A DNA stretch of 47,767 bases. It comes from a virus. The notes under the pieces are model-generated. The model searched no databases and was not told the origin of the DNA. It saw only the letters and a program-made list of their open reading frames with translations. The DNA lies in IMG/VR virus record IMGVR_UViG_3300025687_005584, positions 1 through 47,767 of that record. One strand, given 5' to 3'. The translations under genes were made by a program, and so were the position numbers. Positions 34,772 to 44,780 of the stretch are shown here, piece after piece; position 1 is the first letter of the stretch, and each line of letters begins with the position of its first letter.

Positions 34772-35868
34772 AAGTTTTATACATTGGGTATTACAAAGAA
34801 CATAGCGACTGGGGTAGAACTGCTAGGAACAATATTCTAGCCCTAGATTCTGCTGGTGTAGATGTAGCATGTCGGTCAGTTGTATTTGGCGTCGATCATA
34901 CTCCAGAGGAAATGAGAAGATTTGAAGAAAAAGACATTGAAGATTGTGATGTGTGTATACAGCATGTATTCCCAGACCATATGCTTCCATCGTCTAAATT
35001 TAAGAAAAACATCGCTATTTTAGCAAATGAATTTGTTGAAGCTAAACACTCTACTATTATAGAAAAGCTAGATCGTTTCGATCAGGTTTGGGTTCCAAGT
35101 ACATGGGCTGAAATTGCTTTTAAAAATACGCCTATCGAAGATAAGATCAAGCGAGTCCCATACGCATTTAATAAAGATAACTACAAAGCCACTACTAGTC
35201 CAGTAAATGGGGGAATTGAAACAAGAGATAAGTTCAAATTCTATACTATTATCAATAATAAGGGCGATGGAGTAGAAAGAGTATTGCGATGTTTCCATTC
35301 TGAGTTTGATGACACAGATAACGTTGTACTCTTGTTAGGTGTGGATGAATCGTGTAACAAGCAACTTATCGACCAGAAGATTGAAAAGGTAAAAACAGAC
35401 TTAGGACTCAAGCCACAAGCATCCGATTACAGGAAAGACGTATTCGTTCCAAGAATAAGCGGGTCTCATGAGCCACTTCATGTTTTTGCAGATTGTTATG
35501 TTAGCTGTGGAACTCAAAGAACTTTGAACCTAGAAGAGTTTGATGCCTTCGCCTTTGGCAACACACCAATTATACCAAATGCAACAGACGCAGAGGCATA
35601 CTTTGATGACTATGAATGCGTTGTATCATCTATCTATCAAACAAATACAAACCGATCAAAAATGTGGCCGGATTTGAACAATGGTAAGGACTACATTATC
35701 ATACCTTGTGAAAAAGAAATGAAAGAGACGATGAGAAAATTGTACAGTGCTTGGTCAGAAAACCCAGTAATTTATAGTGTAAATAGAAAAAGAGAAGCAT
35801 TTGAACGATTGGAAGTAATGTCGCTAGAAAGTGTAGGAAATTATATGAAGGAGAATCTAAATGCTTAA
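34768..35868 (+). CDS. GT-B-like glycosyltransferase
   Basis: The 366-residue product starts with VLYIGYYKEHSDWGRTARN and has a VWVPSTWAEIAF segment typical of GT4-like enzymes. The usual second-domain motif is degenerate (NLEEFDAFAFGNTPI), so donor use is uncertain. It is coupled on both sides by overlaps. Confidence 0.65.
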   Translation: MKVLYIGYYKEHSDWGRTARNNILALDSAGVDVACRSVVFGVDHTPEEMRRFEEKDIEDCDVCIQHVFPDHMLPSSKFKKNIAILANEFVEAKHSTIIEKLDRFDQVWVPSTWAEIAFKNTPIEDKIKRVPYAFNKDNYKATTSPVNGGIETRDKFKFYTIINNKGDGVERVLRCFHSEFDDTDNVVLLLGVDESCNKQLIDQKIEKVKTDLGLKPQASDYRKDVFVPRISGSHEPLHVFADCYVSCGTQRTLNLEEFDAFAFGNTPIIPNATDAEAYFDDYECVVSSIYQTNTNRSKMWPDLNNGKDYIIIPCEKEMKETMRKLYSAWSENPVIYSVNRKREAFERLEVMSLESVGNYMKENLNA

Positions 35869-36841
35869 AGTTCACTCTTTGATTCAAAAAATGCAAAGGC
35901 CAAAAGACAAGCCTTATAACATCTTAACATTCAATACTCATGAGCGTTACCAGACTCAAGTCGCAAAGACTGGTCATAATTTTTACGCATTTAATTTTGA
36001 TGGCGGGAAAGATTGGTTTACTGAACATGCACCCATGCCAAGTAATTACTATCAACTTCCCAAAAATTCTGTTTTTCCGGGTGTAACCTTTGACTTTATT
36101 TTTGTCAATAGTAAATTCGGACAATATCAAATTGCTTCACAAATTAACTCTTCTTTACAGTTGCCAGTATTGTGCTTGGAGCATACGTTGCCACATCTTA
36201 ACTGGCCTGCGGAGCGTCTTCGGCAATTTCAGCAAATGCGTGGTGATATCAATATATTTATCACGGAATATTCTAAAAGTAAATGGGGTATTCCCGGTGA
36301 AGTGATTTACCACTCTATTGATGCAGAGTTATTTAAACCGTCTGATGTTGAACGTAAACCTCAAGTCCTAACCGTTGCTCACGACTTTATCAATCGTGAC
36401 TATGCTTTAAATTTCAATGGTTGGAATAGGATTACAGATGGAATGAATAGAGTTGTAGTTGGAGAGACAGAAGGATTATCCAAGGCAGCAGCATCGGTGG
36501 ATGAGTTGGTGAAGCAGTATCAAGAGTCTTTGGTTTATATTAATCCAAGCACTCTCAGTCCTGTGCCTACGTCCATGTTAGAGGCCATGTCATGCGGCTG
36601 TGCGGTCGTTTCTACAAATACGTGTGATATTCCAAATATTATTAAACACGGCGAGAACGGCTTCCTGAGCAACGATGAGGGCGAATTGAGAGGCTATATC
36701 GAAAAACTATTAGCTGATCCAGAACTAGCAAAGAAAATGGGCGAATCTGCCAGACAAACTATTCTAGAAAAGTTCTCAGAAGATAGGTTTATTAATGAGT
36801 GGAACACTATTTTTGACAAAACATATGGAGTAATTAGATGA
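35861..36841 (+). CDS. GT4-family glycosyltransferase
   Basis: The 326-residue product has the C-terminal GT4 motif PVPTSMLEAMSCGCAVVST followed by DIPNIIKHGENGFL, the nucleotide-sugar-binding site, and a CLEHTLPH segment in the first half. The enzyme probably adds a hexose. Overlaps the neighbours. Confidence 0.85.
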   Translation: MLKVHSLIQKMQRPKDKPYNILTFNTHERYQTQVAKTGHNFYAFNFDGGKDWFTEHAPMPSNYYQLPKNSVFPGVTFDFIFVNSKFGQYQIASQINSSLQLPVLCLEHTLPHLNWPAERLRQFQQMRGDINIFITEYSKSKWGIPGEVIYHSIDAELFKPSDVERKPQVLTVAHDFINRDYALNFNGWNRITDGMNRVVVGETEGLSKAAASVDELVKQYQESLVYINPSTLSPVPTSMLEAMSCGCAVVSTNTCDIPNIIKHGENGFLSNDEGELRGYIEKLLADPELAKKMGESARQTILEKFSEDRFINEWNTIFDKTYGVIR

Positions 36842-37257
36842 AACTACAAATTATCAGACCAGAGCAAGACTCGATTGGTGGCTACGAGGTAGCAAAGATT
36901 ACACAGCCTAACTCGCTTGAGTTGTCCCATGTTGTAGACAACTCTTGTGAATCTATTCTAGCAGCAGATTTAATGGATTCTTTCAGTTCTAATTCTGTGC
37001 AGCAGGTCTGTCAGGCGTTAGTATCCAAACTTAGGCTTGGCGGTGAAGTTTCTATTGGTGGAACAGACGTTAGATTTTTCTCTAAATTTCTGGCGAACGG
37101 TCTTCTTGATGTAGAGAGTGCGTGTCAAATTATTACCGCTGCATATTCCATGTCTACTTCTGATATGGTTGTAGAGGCACTGAAAAGTCTAGGGTTAGAA
37201 ATTCTCACTGTGCATATGGATGGACTACACTATGAAGTCAAAGCAGTGAGGAAATAA
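36838..37257 (+). CDS. Small methyltransferase-like protein
   Basis: The 139-residue product resembles the second half of a class I methyltransferase: a short acidic helix (ADLMDSF) followed by LRLGGEVSIGGTDV, but it lacks a clear motif I. It may be a degenerate or scaffold version, as occurs among phage glycan clusters. The gene ends in a one-base overlap with the next. Confidence 0.5.
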   Translation: MKLQIIRPEQDSIGGYEVAKITQPNSLELSHVVDNSCESILAADLMDSFSSNSVQQVCQALVSKLRLGGEVSIGGTDVRFFSKFLANGLLDVESACQIITAAYSMSTSDMVVEALKSLGLEILTVHMDGLHYEVKAVRK

Positions 37258-37985
37258 TGGATTGTAGCAAGTGTGTATTTAACATCACGGACGACGGACC
37301 ACCAATGAGTGGCGGTCCTTACGGTGGTCGTCAAATTGGATGTGAAGTAGGCAGATTACAAAAGTTAATTGATAAGGGCAAAGCGGCCATGCCGCTTCCA
37401 GAAACCTCTTATGAATTGACCCAGTTTTGCAATATGTATAGGGAAGAAGAATGTGATGCAGATAAGCAAAGATACAATGTAATGCCTCTGTTTGGAATCG
37501 TTGTGTCTATTACGCCTGAAGATACACTTGAGGAACTCACTGAATTCTGTAGACATCTTGACTCCCTCGAATATCCAAAAGAGAAGTTGAAGATCGTGCT
37601 GTCAGTACCCTCTGGTCTAAAGTATGCAGAAGGCATACTGCATCTCTTTAATATGTTGAAGGTGAATTTTATCGCAGCAGAACTAGTGCTTCACTTGCAT
37701 AACGAGGGTAATGTAAAAGACAATGAAACGTTTAAAAAATTGTTAGAAGCTACCTATTTTGTTAAGGTGGGTGTGAAAGACAGGTTTAACCTAGACGTTT
37801 TTCAGGTAATAGACGATCTACTTAATGACGAACTGAAACAATTGTGTTTTGTCGAAAATAATTCAATATGCATTGTGCTAAGGAGCGTTATTCAGCAAAT
37901 ATATTACAATTATGAGAGCTATGAAAAAGCTGTGGAGGGCTTGAAAACAATCTCTATGGAGCAGGATAAATATGAAAAAATCTAA
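37257..37985 (+). CDS. Cys-rich protein with degenerate GT2-like domain
   Basis: Residues 1-65 hold a cysteine motif (CSKCVF ... GCEVGR ... FCNMYREEEC) similar in spacing to that at the N-terminus of the 22632 protein. Residues about 75-235 start like a GT2 domain (FGIVVSITPEDTLEELTEF, then SLEYPKEKLKIVLSV) but lack a visible DxD, so catalysis is doubtful. It may be an accessory or targeting subunit for another glycosyltransferase. Confidence 0.5.
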   Translation: MDCSKCVFNITDDGPPMSGGPYGGRQIGCEVGRLQKLIDKGKAAMPLPETSYELTQFCNMYREEECDADKQRYNVMPLFGIVVSITPEDTLEELTEFCRHLDSLEYPKEKLKIVLSVPSGLKYAEGILHLFNMLKVNFIAAELVLHLHNEGNVKDNETFKKLLEATYFVKVGVKDRFNLDVFQVIDDLLNDELKQLCFVENNSICIVLRSVIQQIYYNYESYEKAVEGLKTISMEQDKYEKI

Positions 37986-38733
37986 TCGCTTCATCACAAA
38001 CGCTAAATCTAATAATTCTGGGGTGCTTAGAGATGAGAAGATAACTGTAATACTTCTAGCTGAAAATTATGGCTACAGGATGAAGTCTTACGGTCCCATC
38101 TCTTTGATAGAGTTTGAAGGTAAAACGTTATTAGAAAGACAAGTAGATGCGATTAGGTCTGTTTTTTTAGAGTCCGAAATAATTTTATGTTCAGGTTTTG
38201 AAACAAATAAAGTTTACCATTTTGTAAATTCTAAATTCCCAAGCAGTTATAATATTAGAATAGTAGAAAATCAAGTTTATTATCATTCGAATTGTTGTGA
38301 GGGTCTGAGATTATGTATGAACAATACGACCAATAACAAGATATTGGTATGTGGTGGCGGTGTAGTGCTGACACCAAGATTCTTGAAAAGTCTTAATCTT
38401 AGAAAGCCATCAATATTAACTCAGGCGGGAAAGAAAGAAGATACATTTGAGATAGGAGTTATACCAAACGATTCAAGATTAGAAAATATGTCTCTAGCGA
38501 TTAAAGACAATGTGTGGACCGAACTTCTGTACTTGACAGGAGAGTCACTCGTAAAATCTTTCTACAACTTAATATCCAAAGCAGAACTTAAAAACAAATT
38601 TCTGTTTGAGGCTATAAATTCATGGAAGGGCAGAAGACAACTAAGTATTTTTGAAAACGATTCTGACCCAATATTTAAAATTGACAACATAAAAACTCTC
38701 AAAAGGATAAACAATGAAAATTTTGTTCCATAA
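37972..38733 (+). CDS. Sugar nucleotidyltransferase-like protein
   Basis: The 253-residue product starts its core with ITVILLAENYGYRMKSYGP, LIEFEGKTLLERQVD, recognisable as the NTP_transferase/MobA-like layout. The normal GxGxR loop is altered (ENYGYR), and NNKILVCGGGVVLTP replaces the usual metal-binding LxxxxD. Probable nucleotide-sugar synthesis or a derived role. Substrate unknown. Confidence 0.55.
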   Translation: MKKSNRFITNAKSNNSGVLRDEKITVILLAENYGYRMKSYGPISLIEFEGKTLLERQVDAIRSVFLESEIILCSGFETNKVYHFVNSKFPSSYNIRIVENQVYYHSNCCEGLRLCMNNTTNNKILVCGGGVVLTPRFLKSLNLRKPSILTQAGKKEDTFEIGVIPNDSRLENMSLAIKDNVWTELLYLTGESLVKSFYNLISKAELKNKFLFEAINSWKGRRQLSIFENDSDPIFKIDNIKTLKRINNENFVP

Positions 38734-39607
38734 TTACTCAAGTTCAACCTCTACAGAGCCTCTTTACCTTCATAACGCACTGCAAAAGTGCGGAGTGGAG
38801 AGCGTTATTTGGGGCGATCCCAATATGAGTGCTTACGATGTTTTTGACACTACAAAGCCGGATGTATTTGTAACGCACTTCAAGACATTCAGTCAAGACA
38901 TTTTTCAATACATGCAGCAGAATAGTGGCTGCTCTCTGGTGTTGAATGTGACTGGTGCATCTCAGTCGCAAATTGAATCTATCGAGAAAGAATTAGAGAA
39001 GGCGGGCATCAAGGTAGCTTTCTTGTTCACGAACAGTTCTGAGAATAAACTAAAAACAAAACTCAAGCTACACAGTCTTTTACCTGCGGCAGACCTGTTT
39101 AATCTTCCACCTCAACAAAATGTTAAATCTGTTTTGCCAGAAGCTGTGGTTTCTAATAAATTTGACGAAAATGTTGAGAATTATATTGGTGAAAAGGACG
39201 TTTTCAATCTATTATATATTACAGAGGGAGACAAGGACAGCAACTTCGACATAAGGGTAAATGTCAGAAACCTTTCCCAGCTTTACAAGGTGTATGACAA
39301 GATGTCTTTAGTTGGGGATAATGACTTGTGTTGCTCTCAGTTGTTCTTTGATATGGTGATGCATTGTAACAATCCAGTTATTAGAAGTTCGGACCAAGAA
39401 GTTTTCAATAAATTTTTGGGTAGTGTCTTCCAAGACACAGACCAGTATGAAGACGATTTACTGGGTGAAATTAAAAACCAAATCAAAGATAGGCATACGC
39501 CATTTCATAGAGCTTGGAGATTAATGAAATTCTTGGGTGACAAAGATGCGATGTCTAAAATTGACAACGTAAAAAATCAACTACCAACATTGATTAAGGA
39601 TATGTAA
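38714..39607 (+). CDS. Glycan-cluster protein, possibly GT-B-like N-domain, unknown
   Basis: The 297-residue product begins KILFHNYSSSTSTEPLYLHNAL and shows a Rossmann-like pattern (VFVTHFKTF, SLVLNVTGAS), as in the first domain of GT-B enzymes of the CgeB type, but no donor-binding motif follows. The function is unknown; neighbours suggest glycan synthesis. Confidence 0.5.
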   Translation: MKILFHNYSSSTSTEPLYLHNALQKCGVESVIWGDPNMSAYDVFDTTKPDVFVTHFKTFSQDIFQYMQQNSGCSLVLNVTGASQSQIESIEKELEKAGIKVAFLFTNSSENKLKTKLKLHSLLPAADLFNLPPQQNVKSVLPEAVVSNKFDENVENYIGEKDVFNLLYITEGDKDSNFDIRVNVRNLSQLYKVYDKMSLVGDNDLCCSQLFFDMVMHCNNPVIRSSDQEVFNKFLGSVFQDTDQYEDDLLGEIKNQIKDRHTPFHRAWRLMKFLGDKDAMSKIDNVKNQLPTLIKDM

Positions 39608-40317
39608 TGAAACTATTGGTACAATTTCCAACATACGGAAGAGCGGAGAAGTTCCTCCGTGTGTTGGACCAATACGTCGAGACGGTAAGTCCGCATCATG
39701 ACGTATTTTTTAACATTAATTGTGATCTGAATGATTTAACTATGACAAGTGCTTATATCCAAGAGAGGATTAAGTTCATCTTGGGCAAGATGCCAAATGT
39801 GAGTGGCGTGGTTAATTATGATGAGAACACTAACAAGATCAGTGCAATCAATGACCATATCGACGAGCATGAATTTGATATCGTTATTTGTGCCAGCGAC
39901 GACATGGTTCCCAAGGCTTGGGGTTGGGACAATGAGATCGCTATTGCTATGCAAGAACACTTTCCAGAACTAGACGGGTGTGTTCATTTTAACGATGGGA
40001 ACACAGATGGGGAACTTATCACTTTTTCTATTCTTGGTAAAGCATTGTATGACCACTTTGGTTATATTTATCACCCAGACTACAAAAGCCTTTACTGCGA
40101 TGATGAGTTCACGCAAGAGGTAAGACGTATGGGTAAAGAAAAGTATATCAATAAAGTCATTATCTCTCATGAGCATTGGAGTATTGAAGGTTCTGAGAAT
40201 CATAATCAAGCAGACATCGCCGTTCAAAAAACTCTGCACTACTCTGGGCGAGATCAGCTTGTATTTAATAGGCGTAAAGAGATGGGTTTCCCTAAACAAA
40301 GGATAACAGATGACTAA
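39607..40317 (+). CDS. GT-A (GT2-like) glycosyltransferase
   Basis: The 236-residue product starts LLVQFPTYGRAEKFLRVLDQY, a GT2-type opening, and has CASDDMVPKAWGWDNEI, where the DD supplies the metal-binding acidic pair. It is coupled by an overlap to both neighbours. Confidence 0.7.
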   Translation: MKLLVQFPTYGRAEKFLRVLDQYVETVSPHHDVFFNINCDLNDLTMTSAYIQERIKFILGKMPNVSGVVNYDENTNKISAINDHIDEHEFDIVICASDDMVPKAWGWDNEIAIAMQEHFPELDGCVHFNDGNTDGELITFSILGKALYDHFGYIYHPDYKSLYCDDEFTQEVRRMGKEKYINKVIISHEHWSIEGSENHNQADIAVQKTLHYSGRDQLVFNRRKEMGFPKQRITDD

Positions 40318-40939
40318 AATCATATCATTTAGTTTGTGGGGACAAGATCCCAAATATACAATTGGTGCAATTAGAAATGCCGAGTTAGCCCCAGAAATTT
40401 ATCCAGGTTGGACGTGTAGATTTTATACCGGAGAAGATGTTACGGATGAGATCAAATCTAAATTACTTGATCTCAAATCAGAGGTTATTGAGATGGGTGG
40501 GGCAGATTGGAACGGTATGTTCTGGAGATTCTTTGCCGCTGAAAACGCAGACATCATGATCTCAAGGGATACAGACTCTAGACTTGGAGAAAGAGAAAAA
40601 GCAGCAGTAGACGAATGGCTTGCTAGTGATAAAGACTTTCATATCATGCGTGATCACCCGTACCACAAAACAGAGATTCTTGGCGGGATGTGGGGTTGTA
40701 GGAATGGAATTCTGAAGGATGTTAAAGGTATGATTCAGGATTATGACACCAAGGAGTATCACAACAAATATCAAGTGGACCAAAATTTCTTGAGAGAGGT
40801 TGTTTGGCCTTTAGTGTGGGATAAATCGTGTGTGCATGATCCATATTTTAGTACAGGCCATGAATTCCCAACCGCGAGAGAGGACGCCCACGACTTTGTA
40901 GGAAACGTTTACGACGAAAATGAGGTGCCACAGTTTTGA
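40310..40939 (+). CDS. GT-A glycosyltransferase
   Basis: The 209-residue product has FSLWGQDPKYTIGAIRNAELA at the start, MISRDTDSR as the DxD motif near residue 85, and LGGMWGCRNG. This resembles small phage and bacterial glycosyltransferases acting on capsular or LPS glycans. Confidence 0.7.
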   Translation: MTKIISFSLWGQDPKYTIGAIRNAELAPEIYPGWTCRFYTGEDVTDEIKSKLLDLKSEVIEMGGADWNGMFWRFFAAENADIMISRDTDSRLGEREKAAVDEWLASDKDFHIMRDHPYHKTEILGGMWGCRNGILKDVKGMIQDYDTKEYHNKYQVDQNFLREVVWPLVWDKSCVHDPYFSTGHEFPTAREDAHDFVGNVYDENEVPQF

Positions 40940-41778
40940 ATATCTTAATTATACAAGAAAACGGTCATCATGACCTAAACAGAAACTTTAGAGAGTGCTT
41001 TTGTCTCAAGCGTGGATTTGAGCATCATGGTGCTGAAGTAGAAATTTGGGGAAAGGGTCACGATGATTTCGATCCAAATCCAGACCAGCGAATGTACGAC
41101 CAATACTTCAGTCACTTTGATTTGGTGTTCGCGATTGAAAACTGGGACTGGATGCCAGATATGAGCAAGGTAGACACTAAGAAATTTATCTGGGCAATTG
41201 ACGCACACTGCAAGGGGCCGCGAGTCTACGAACAGTATGGATTTGACAAGGTTCTACATGCTTCCTCAGTATTTGCAGAGAAGGATTGTTGGCTTCCAAA
41301 TTGCTACGACGACACTATTATTTACCCATTAGAAACAATGTATTACAAGAGCCACGGAATTGGTTTTTGTGGCAATGTTGCAAATAGGAAACCTTACATT
41401 GATATGTTGAAGGCTAACTTTCCACGTAAGTTCAGATTTGATGAATTTGTTATTGGGCCTAACATGGTCGAGGCAGTCAATTCCTACTTGGTGCATTGGA
41501 ATGCTAATATCGGGGTAGATGTCAACTATAGAAATTTCGAGACAATGGGTTGCCATACAATGCTTCTGACCTCTGCACATCCAGCATATGGACCACTTGG
41601 AATTAAAGACGGAGTAAACTGTCTTACTTATAGCAATACAATGGAAATGGTTAACAAGGCAAGATACGCCCTTGATAATGATAACTACAGAGATGATATC
41701 GCCAGAGCGGGATATAATCTAGTGAAAAAACACCATACTTATAAAAACAGAGCACAAACAATTTTGGAGATGATATGA
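40936..41778 (+). CDS. CgeB-like GT-B glycosyltransferase
   Basis: The 280-residue product starts at TTG 40936 (GAGGTG at 40922-40927), overlapping the previous stop. It has FCLKRGFEHHGAEV near the N-terminus and VNYRNFETMGCHTMLLTS, with a C-terminal DDIARAGYNLVKKHHTYKNR helix, the Glyco_trans_1_2/CgeB layout. Confidence 0.72.
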   Translation: MNILIIQENGHHDLNRNFRECFCLKRGFEHHGAEVEIWGKGHDDFDPNPDQRMYDQYFSHFDLVFAIENWDWMPDMSKVDTKKFIWAIDAHCKGPRVYEQYGFDKVLHASSVFAEKDCWLPNCYDDTIIYPLETMYYKSHGIGFCGNVANRKPYIDMLKANFPRKFRFDEFVIGPNMVEAVNSYLVHWNANIGVDVNYRNFETMGCHTMLLTSAHPAYGPLGIKDGVNCLTYSNTMEMVNKARYALDNDNYRDDIARAGYNLVKKHHTYKNRAQTILEMI

Positions 41779-42485
41779 GAGTAGTTGGGCTTATGCTAGC
41801 CTCGAACAATGAGGAAAATGGCCGTTCTTACATGGATATGGTAACTGCCTGTAAAGAAACATGGATCGCAAACAGACACCCTAATGTAGAAGTTATCGCT
41901 ACTTGGGGTAAAACATACCAACCTTACATTACAGAAAAAGTAAAGGAAGGAGAATGGATACTCACTCAAGAAAATGATCTTCTGATAAATACAGAGGAAC
42001 AAAGGGAGAATCTACTTATCAAGACAATTAAGGGTATGGAATGTGCCCTATTGAAATACCCAGATTTGGACTATATTTTTAGACCAAACTGCGGTAGCTA
42101 CGTAAAAACAGATTTGCTGTATGAATTTTTACAGGATAAACCAAGAGAAAAGTATTTCGGAGGTATACTTGGTAAGCACAAGGGTATTCCATTCATCTCT
42201 GGTGCATGTATGTTACTCAGTAGAGATGTTGTAGAATTGATAGTAAAAAATCAAGATAAAATCAACTTAGATGGTTGGAAAATGATGGACGATGTAAGTC
42301 TCGCCCAGTATCTTTATTCTGTAGGAATTGAGGGTACAGGAGACGGTCACAGGGTTATGGCTTCTAGCGAACAAGAACTAGAAGACTCTTGGGATAGGCA
42401 TTGTTACCACTATTATTTCTGCCACACAATTAATCCAGAGTTAGTTCGTAAGACACACTTATTGTTTAGAGGATCTGCTAAATGA
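41775..42485 (+). CDS. GT31-like glycosyltransferase
   Basis: The 236-residue product has ACKETWIANRHPNVEV at the start, PDLDYIFRPNCGSYV as a DxD-position segment, FISGACMLLSRDVVELI and MDDVSLAQYL. This order is that of galactosyltransferase-like (GT31-type) enzymes; donor unknown. Confidence 0.65.
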   Translation: MRVVGLMLASNNEENGRSYMDMVTACKETWIANRHPNVEVIATWGKTYQPYITEKVKEGEWILTQENDLLINTEEQRENLLIKTIKGMECALLKYPDLDYIFRPNCGSYVKTDLLYEFLQDKPREKYFGGILGKHKGIPFISGACMLLSRDVVELIVKNQDKINLDGWKMMDDVSLAQYLYSVGIEGTGDGHRVMASSEQELEDSWDRHCYHYYFCHTINPELVRKTHLLFRGSAK

Positions 42486-43270
42486 AGATTGACAGAATCA
42501 TTACATCAATAAATGATAACCCAGATTATGTCTCTTTTGCACAATTTACGTGTTGGGCATGGCATAAACTAGGTTATAATGTAACGTTGAACATTGTTGG
42601 AGACCACACCGTTGACGTAGGAGAGACTGCTGACGTTGTGAACTGGGAAAATCTACCATATGTAGAGAGTAAAAAGCAATCCCAGTTTATTAGGATGTAT
42701 AATGCAAGCACATATGGCGACGAAGTGTGCATGATTGCAGATATTGATATGGTCCCCTTGAGTGACGCACCTCTTATAGCTTATGGTTGGGTTCCAGAAG
42801 ATCATCTGGCTCAATTTGGCTATGAGCATCCGGCCTTCCAAAGACATCCAGATATTGGAAAATGGCCCATGCATGGCACTGCTGGAAAGGGCAGTACGTT
42901 CAAGGAAATTATTAACCCAAACGATAAGAGTTTGGCATCTTGTGTTTCGGAATGGAACATTTCCATGCCAGACTATCGAGCGAGACCTATGATGAGTGGA
43001 TATTTTTGCGATGAGTCGCTAATCAAATGTCTTCTAGATCAATGGTCTGGAAAAGATAGCAGGGTAAGCAAGATACGAAGAGAAGAATCTGGAGATTTTA
43101 AACAGCACGCAGATGGAGGCTATACTGTTTATGGAAGAATCGACAGAGAGAAATGGAAAACCCTAGAGGGTGAAAACCTACAAGACTATTTTGAAATTCA
43201 TGGACCAAGACCCTTTACGGAAGAATGGTACGGTCCGGTTACTAAGCATTTAGAGGAGACTACGAAATGA
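42482..43270 (+). CDS. GT-A glycosyltransferase
   Basis: The 262-residue product has FIRMYNASTYGDEVCMIADIDMVPLS, where ADIDMV gives the DxD motif, and MSGYFCDESLIKCLL. The C-terminal half is basic. It overlaps neighbours on both sides by four bases. Confidence 0.7.
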   Translation: MKIDRIITSINDNPDYVSFAQFTCWAWHKLGYNVTLNIVGDHTVDVGETADVVNWENLPYVESKKQSQFIRMYNASTYGDEVCMIADIDMVPLSDAPLIAYGWVPEDHLAQFGYEHPAFQRHPDIGKWPMHGTAGKGSTFKEIINPNDKSLASCVSEWNISMPDYRARPMMSGYFCDESLIKCLLDQWSGKDSRVSKIRREESGDFKQHADGGYTVYGRIDREKWKTLEGENLQDYFEIHGPRPFTEEWYGPVTKHLEETTK

Positions 43271-43773
43271 GTTGGGAAGGTCATAGTCACAAAAAAGTCC
43301 TAGAGGCAATAATGAAATGCTGTGATATTAAGAGCGTATTTGAATTCGGTAGTGGGCTAGGTAGTACGCCTATATTTCTTGAGAGGTCTAGTGAAGTTCA
43401 TAGTGTAGAAATGCAAAGCGAGGAATGGTTTCAAACAGTCCAAAAAGAACTAGGTCATAATGAGCATTTTAAATATGAAATTAAGATGGGGCCAATTGAT
43501 GCTATCGTTTATTTTTCTAATCTAGGAAAGAGATACGATTTAGTTTTTGTTGATGGTCATGGATCAAGTAGGCCAGAATGTATAAATGAGGCGTTTAAGT
43601 TTACGAATATTGTTGTAACCCACGATACAGAAACACCAAGCTATGGTTGGTCGAGAATTGTAAAACCCGAAGGTTGGACTAGATTAGATTATATGCTTGA
43701 ATCTCCTTGGACAACAATATTTTTCAATGAATCATTAGATGTGACTGAATTGATAAAGGAATTGAATATATGA
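43267..43773 (+). CDS. Class I SAM-dependent methyltransferase
   Basis: The 168-residue product has motif I FEFGSGLGSTPIF, an acidic end of strand two (HSVEMQSEEW) and YDLVFVDGHGSSRPECI, the pattern of small O-methyltransferases. It probably methylates a sugar and precedes the GDP-fucose synthase gene by an overlap. Confidence 0.78.
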   Translation: MSWEGHSHKKVLEAIMKCCDIKSVFEFGSGLGSTPIFLERSSEVHSVEMQSEEWFQTVQKELGHNEHFKYEIKMGPIDAIVYFSNLGKRYDLVFVDGHGSSRPECINEAFKFTNIVVTHDTETPSYGWSRIVKPEGWTRLDYMLESPWTTIFFNESLDVTELIKELNI

Positions 43774-44780
43774 AAATTTTGTTAACAGGTGGATCAGGAT
43801 TTCTAGGAAAGAATATCGTAGGGTATTTCAATGTAGTGAATATCTGTGACGGTTCTTTGTGGAACTCACTTAGTGATGGTCCGGGCGGCACTGTATTAGA
43901 AGACAAATCTGAACTAAGCTACAATGTAATACCTATCAGTAGCAAGGTCTACGACCTTAGAGACAGCTATGCTTGTAAGAAAGCATTAGAATATTATACC
44001 CCCGACGTTGTTGTTCATGCTGCTGGTAGCGTGGGCGGTATCCTAGCCAACCGCGAGAACCCCGGCAAGTTTATGTACGACAATCTTGCTATGGGTATGA
44101 ACATGATGGAGCGTACTCGACAATACCGAGATAAAACTCAGAAAGATGTAAAGTTTATCATGTTGGGTACAGTTTGTGCATATCCAAAGCACACACCGAC
44201 ACCATTCTTGGAAAGCTACCTATGGGAAGGTTATCCAGAGGAAACTAACGCACCTTATGGTATCGCTAAGAAGACTTTGATGAAGATGGGCGAGACTTAT
44301 CATGAACAATATGGGATGAATATTGTTAATCTCATTCCTGTAAACATGTACGGCCCATACGATCATTTTAATCTCACAAGTAGCCATGTAATACCTGCCC
44401 TTATTTTGAAGTTTTATAACGCCATTAAAAACGGTGAACAAGAAGTAAATGTATGGGGCACAGGTAAAGCATCGCGAGAGTTTTTGTATGCTGGCGATTG
44501 TGCCAAAGCAATCCATTGTGCTATTCACAAAGATGTAGGGCCAGAGCCAATCAACATTGGAACTGGCAAAGAGATCACAATTCATGACCTAGTGGTTGAG
44601 ATTGCAGAACAGATGGGTTATGAAGGGATGATTAAGTGGGAAACAGACAAACCTGATGGGCAACCTCGTCGTTGTCTAAACACCCATCAGGCTACTGAGA
44701 AGTTGAACTTTAGAGCTTCTACAGATTTACAAACTGGACTTAAACATACTATCGAATGGTTTTTAGAGGAGAACAAATAA
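43770..44780 (+). CDS. fcl: GDP-L-fucose synthase
   Basis: The 336-residue extended SDR has the NADP loop TGGSGFLGKN, AAGSVGGILANRE, LGTVCAYPKHTPTPF, PYGIAKK (catalytic Tyr and Lys), SSHVIPALI (His) and VWGTGKASREFLYAGDCA, all marks of Fcl/WcaG. It converts GDP-4-keto-6-deoxy-mannose to GDP-L-fucose. The partner GDP-mannose dehydratase (Gmd) is not in this window, so it is host-supplied or elsewhere. The Ser of the usual catalytic trio is Thr. Confidence 0.9.
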   Translation: MKILLTGGSGFLGKNIVGYFNVVNICDGSLWNSLSDGPGGTVLEDKSELSYNVIPISSKVYDLRDSYACKKALEYYTPDVVVHAAGSVGGILANRENPGKFMYDNLAMGMNMMERTRQYRDKTQKDVKFIMLGTVCAYPKHTPTPFLESYLWEGYPEETNAPYGIAKKTLMKMGETYHEQYGMNIVNLIPVNMYGPYDHFNLTSSHVIPALILKFYNAIKNGEQEVNVWGTGKASREFLYAGDCAKAIHCAIHKDVGPEPINIGTGKEITIHDLVVEIAEQMGYEGMIKWETDKPDGQPRRCLNTHQATEKLNFRASTDLQTGLKHTIEWFLEENK

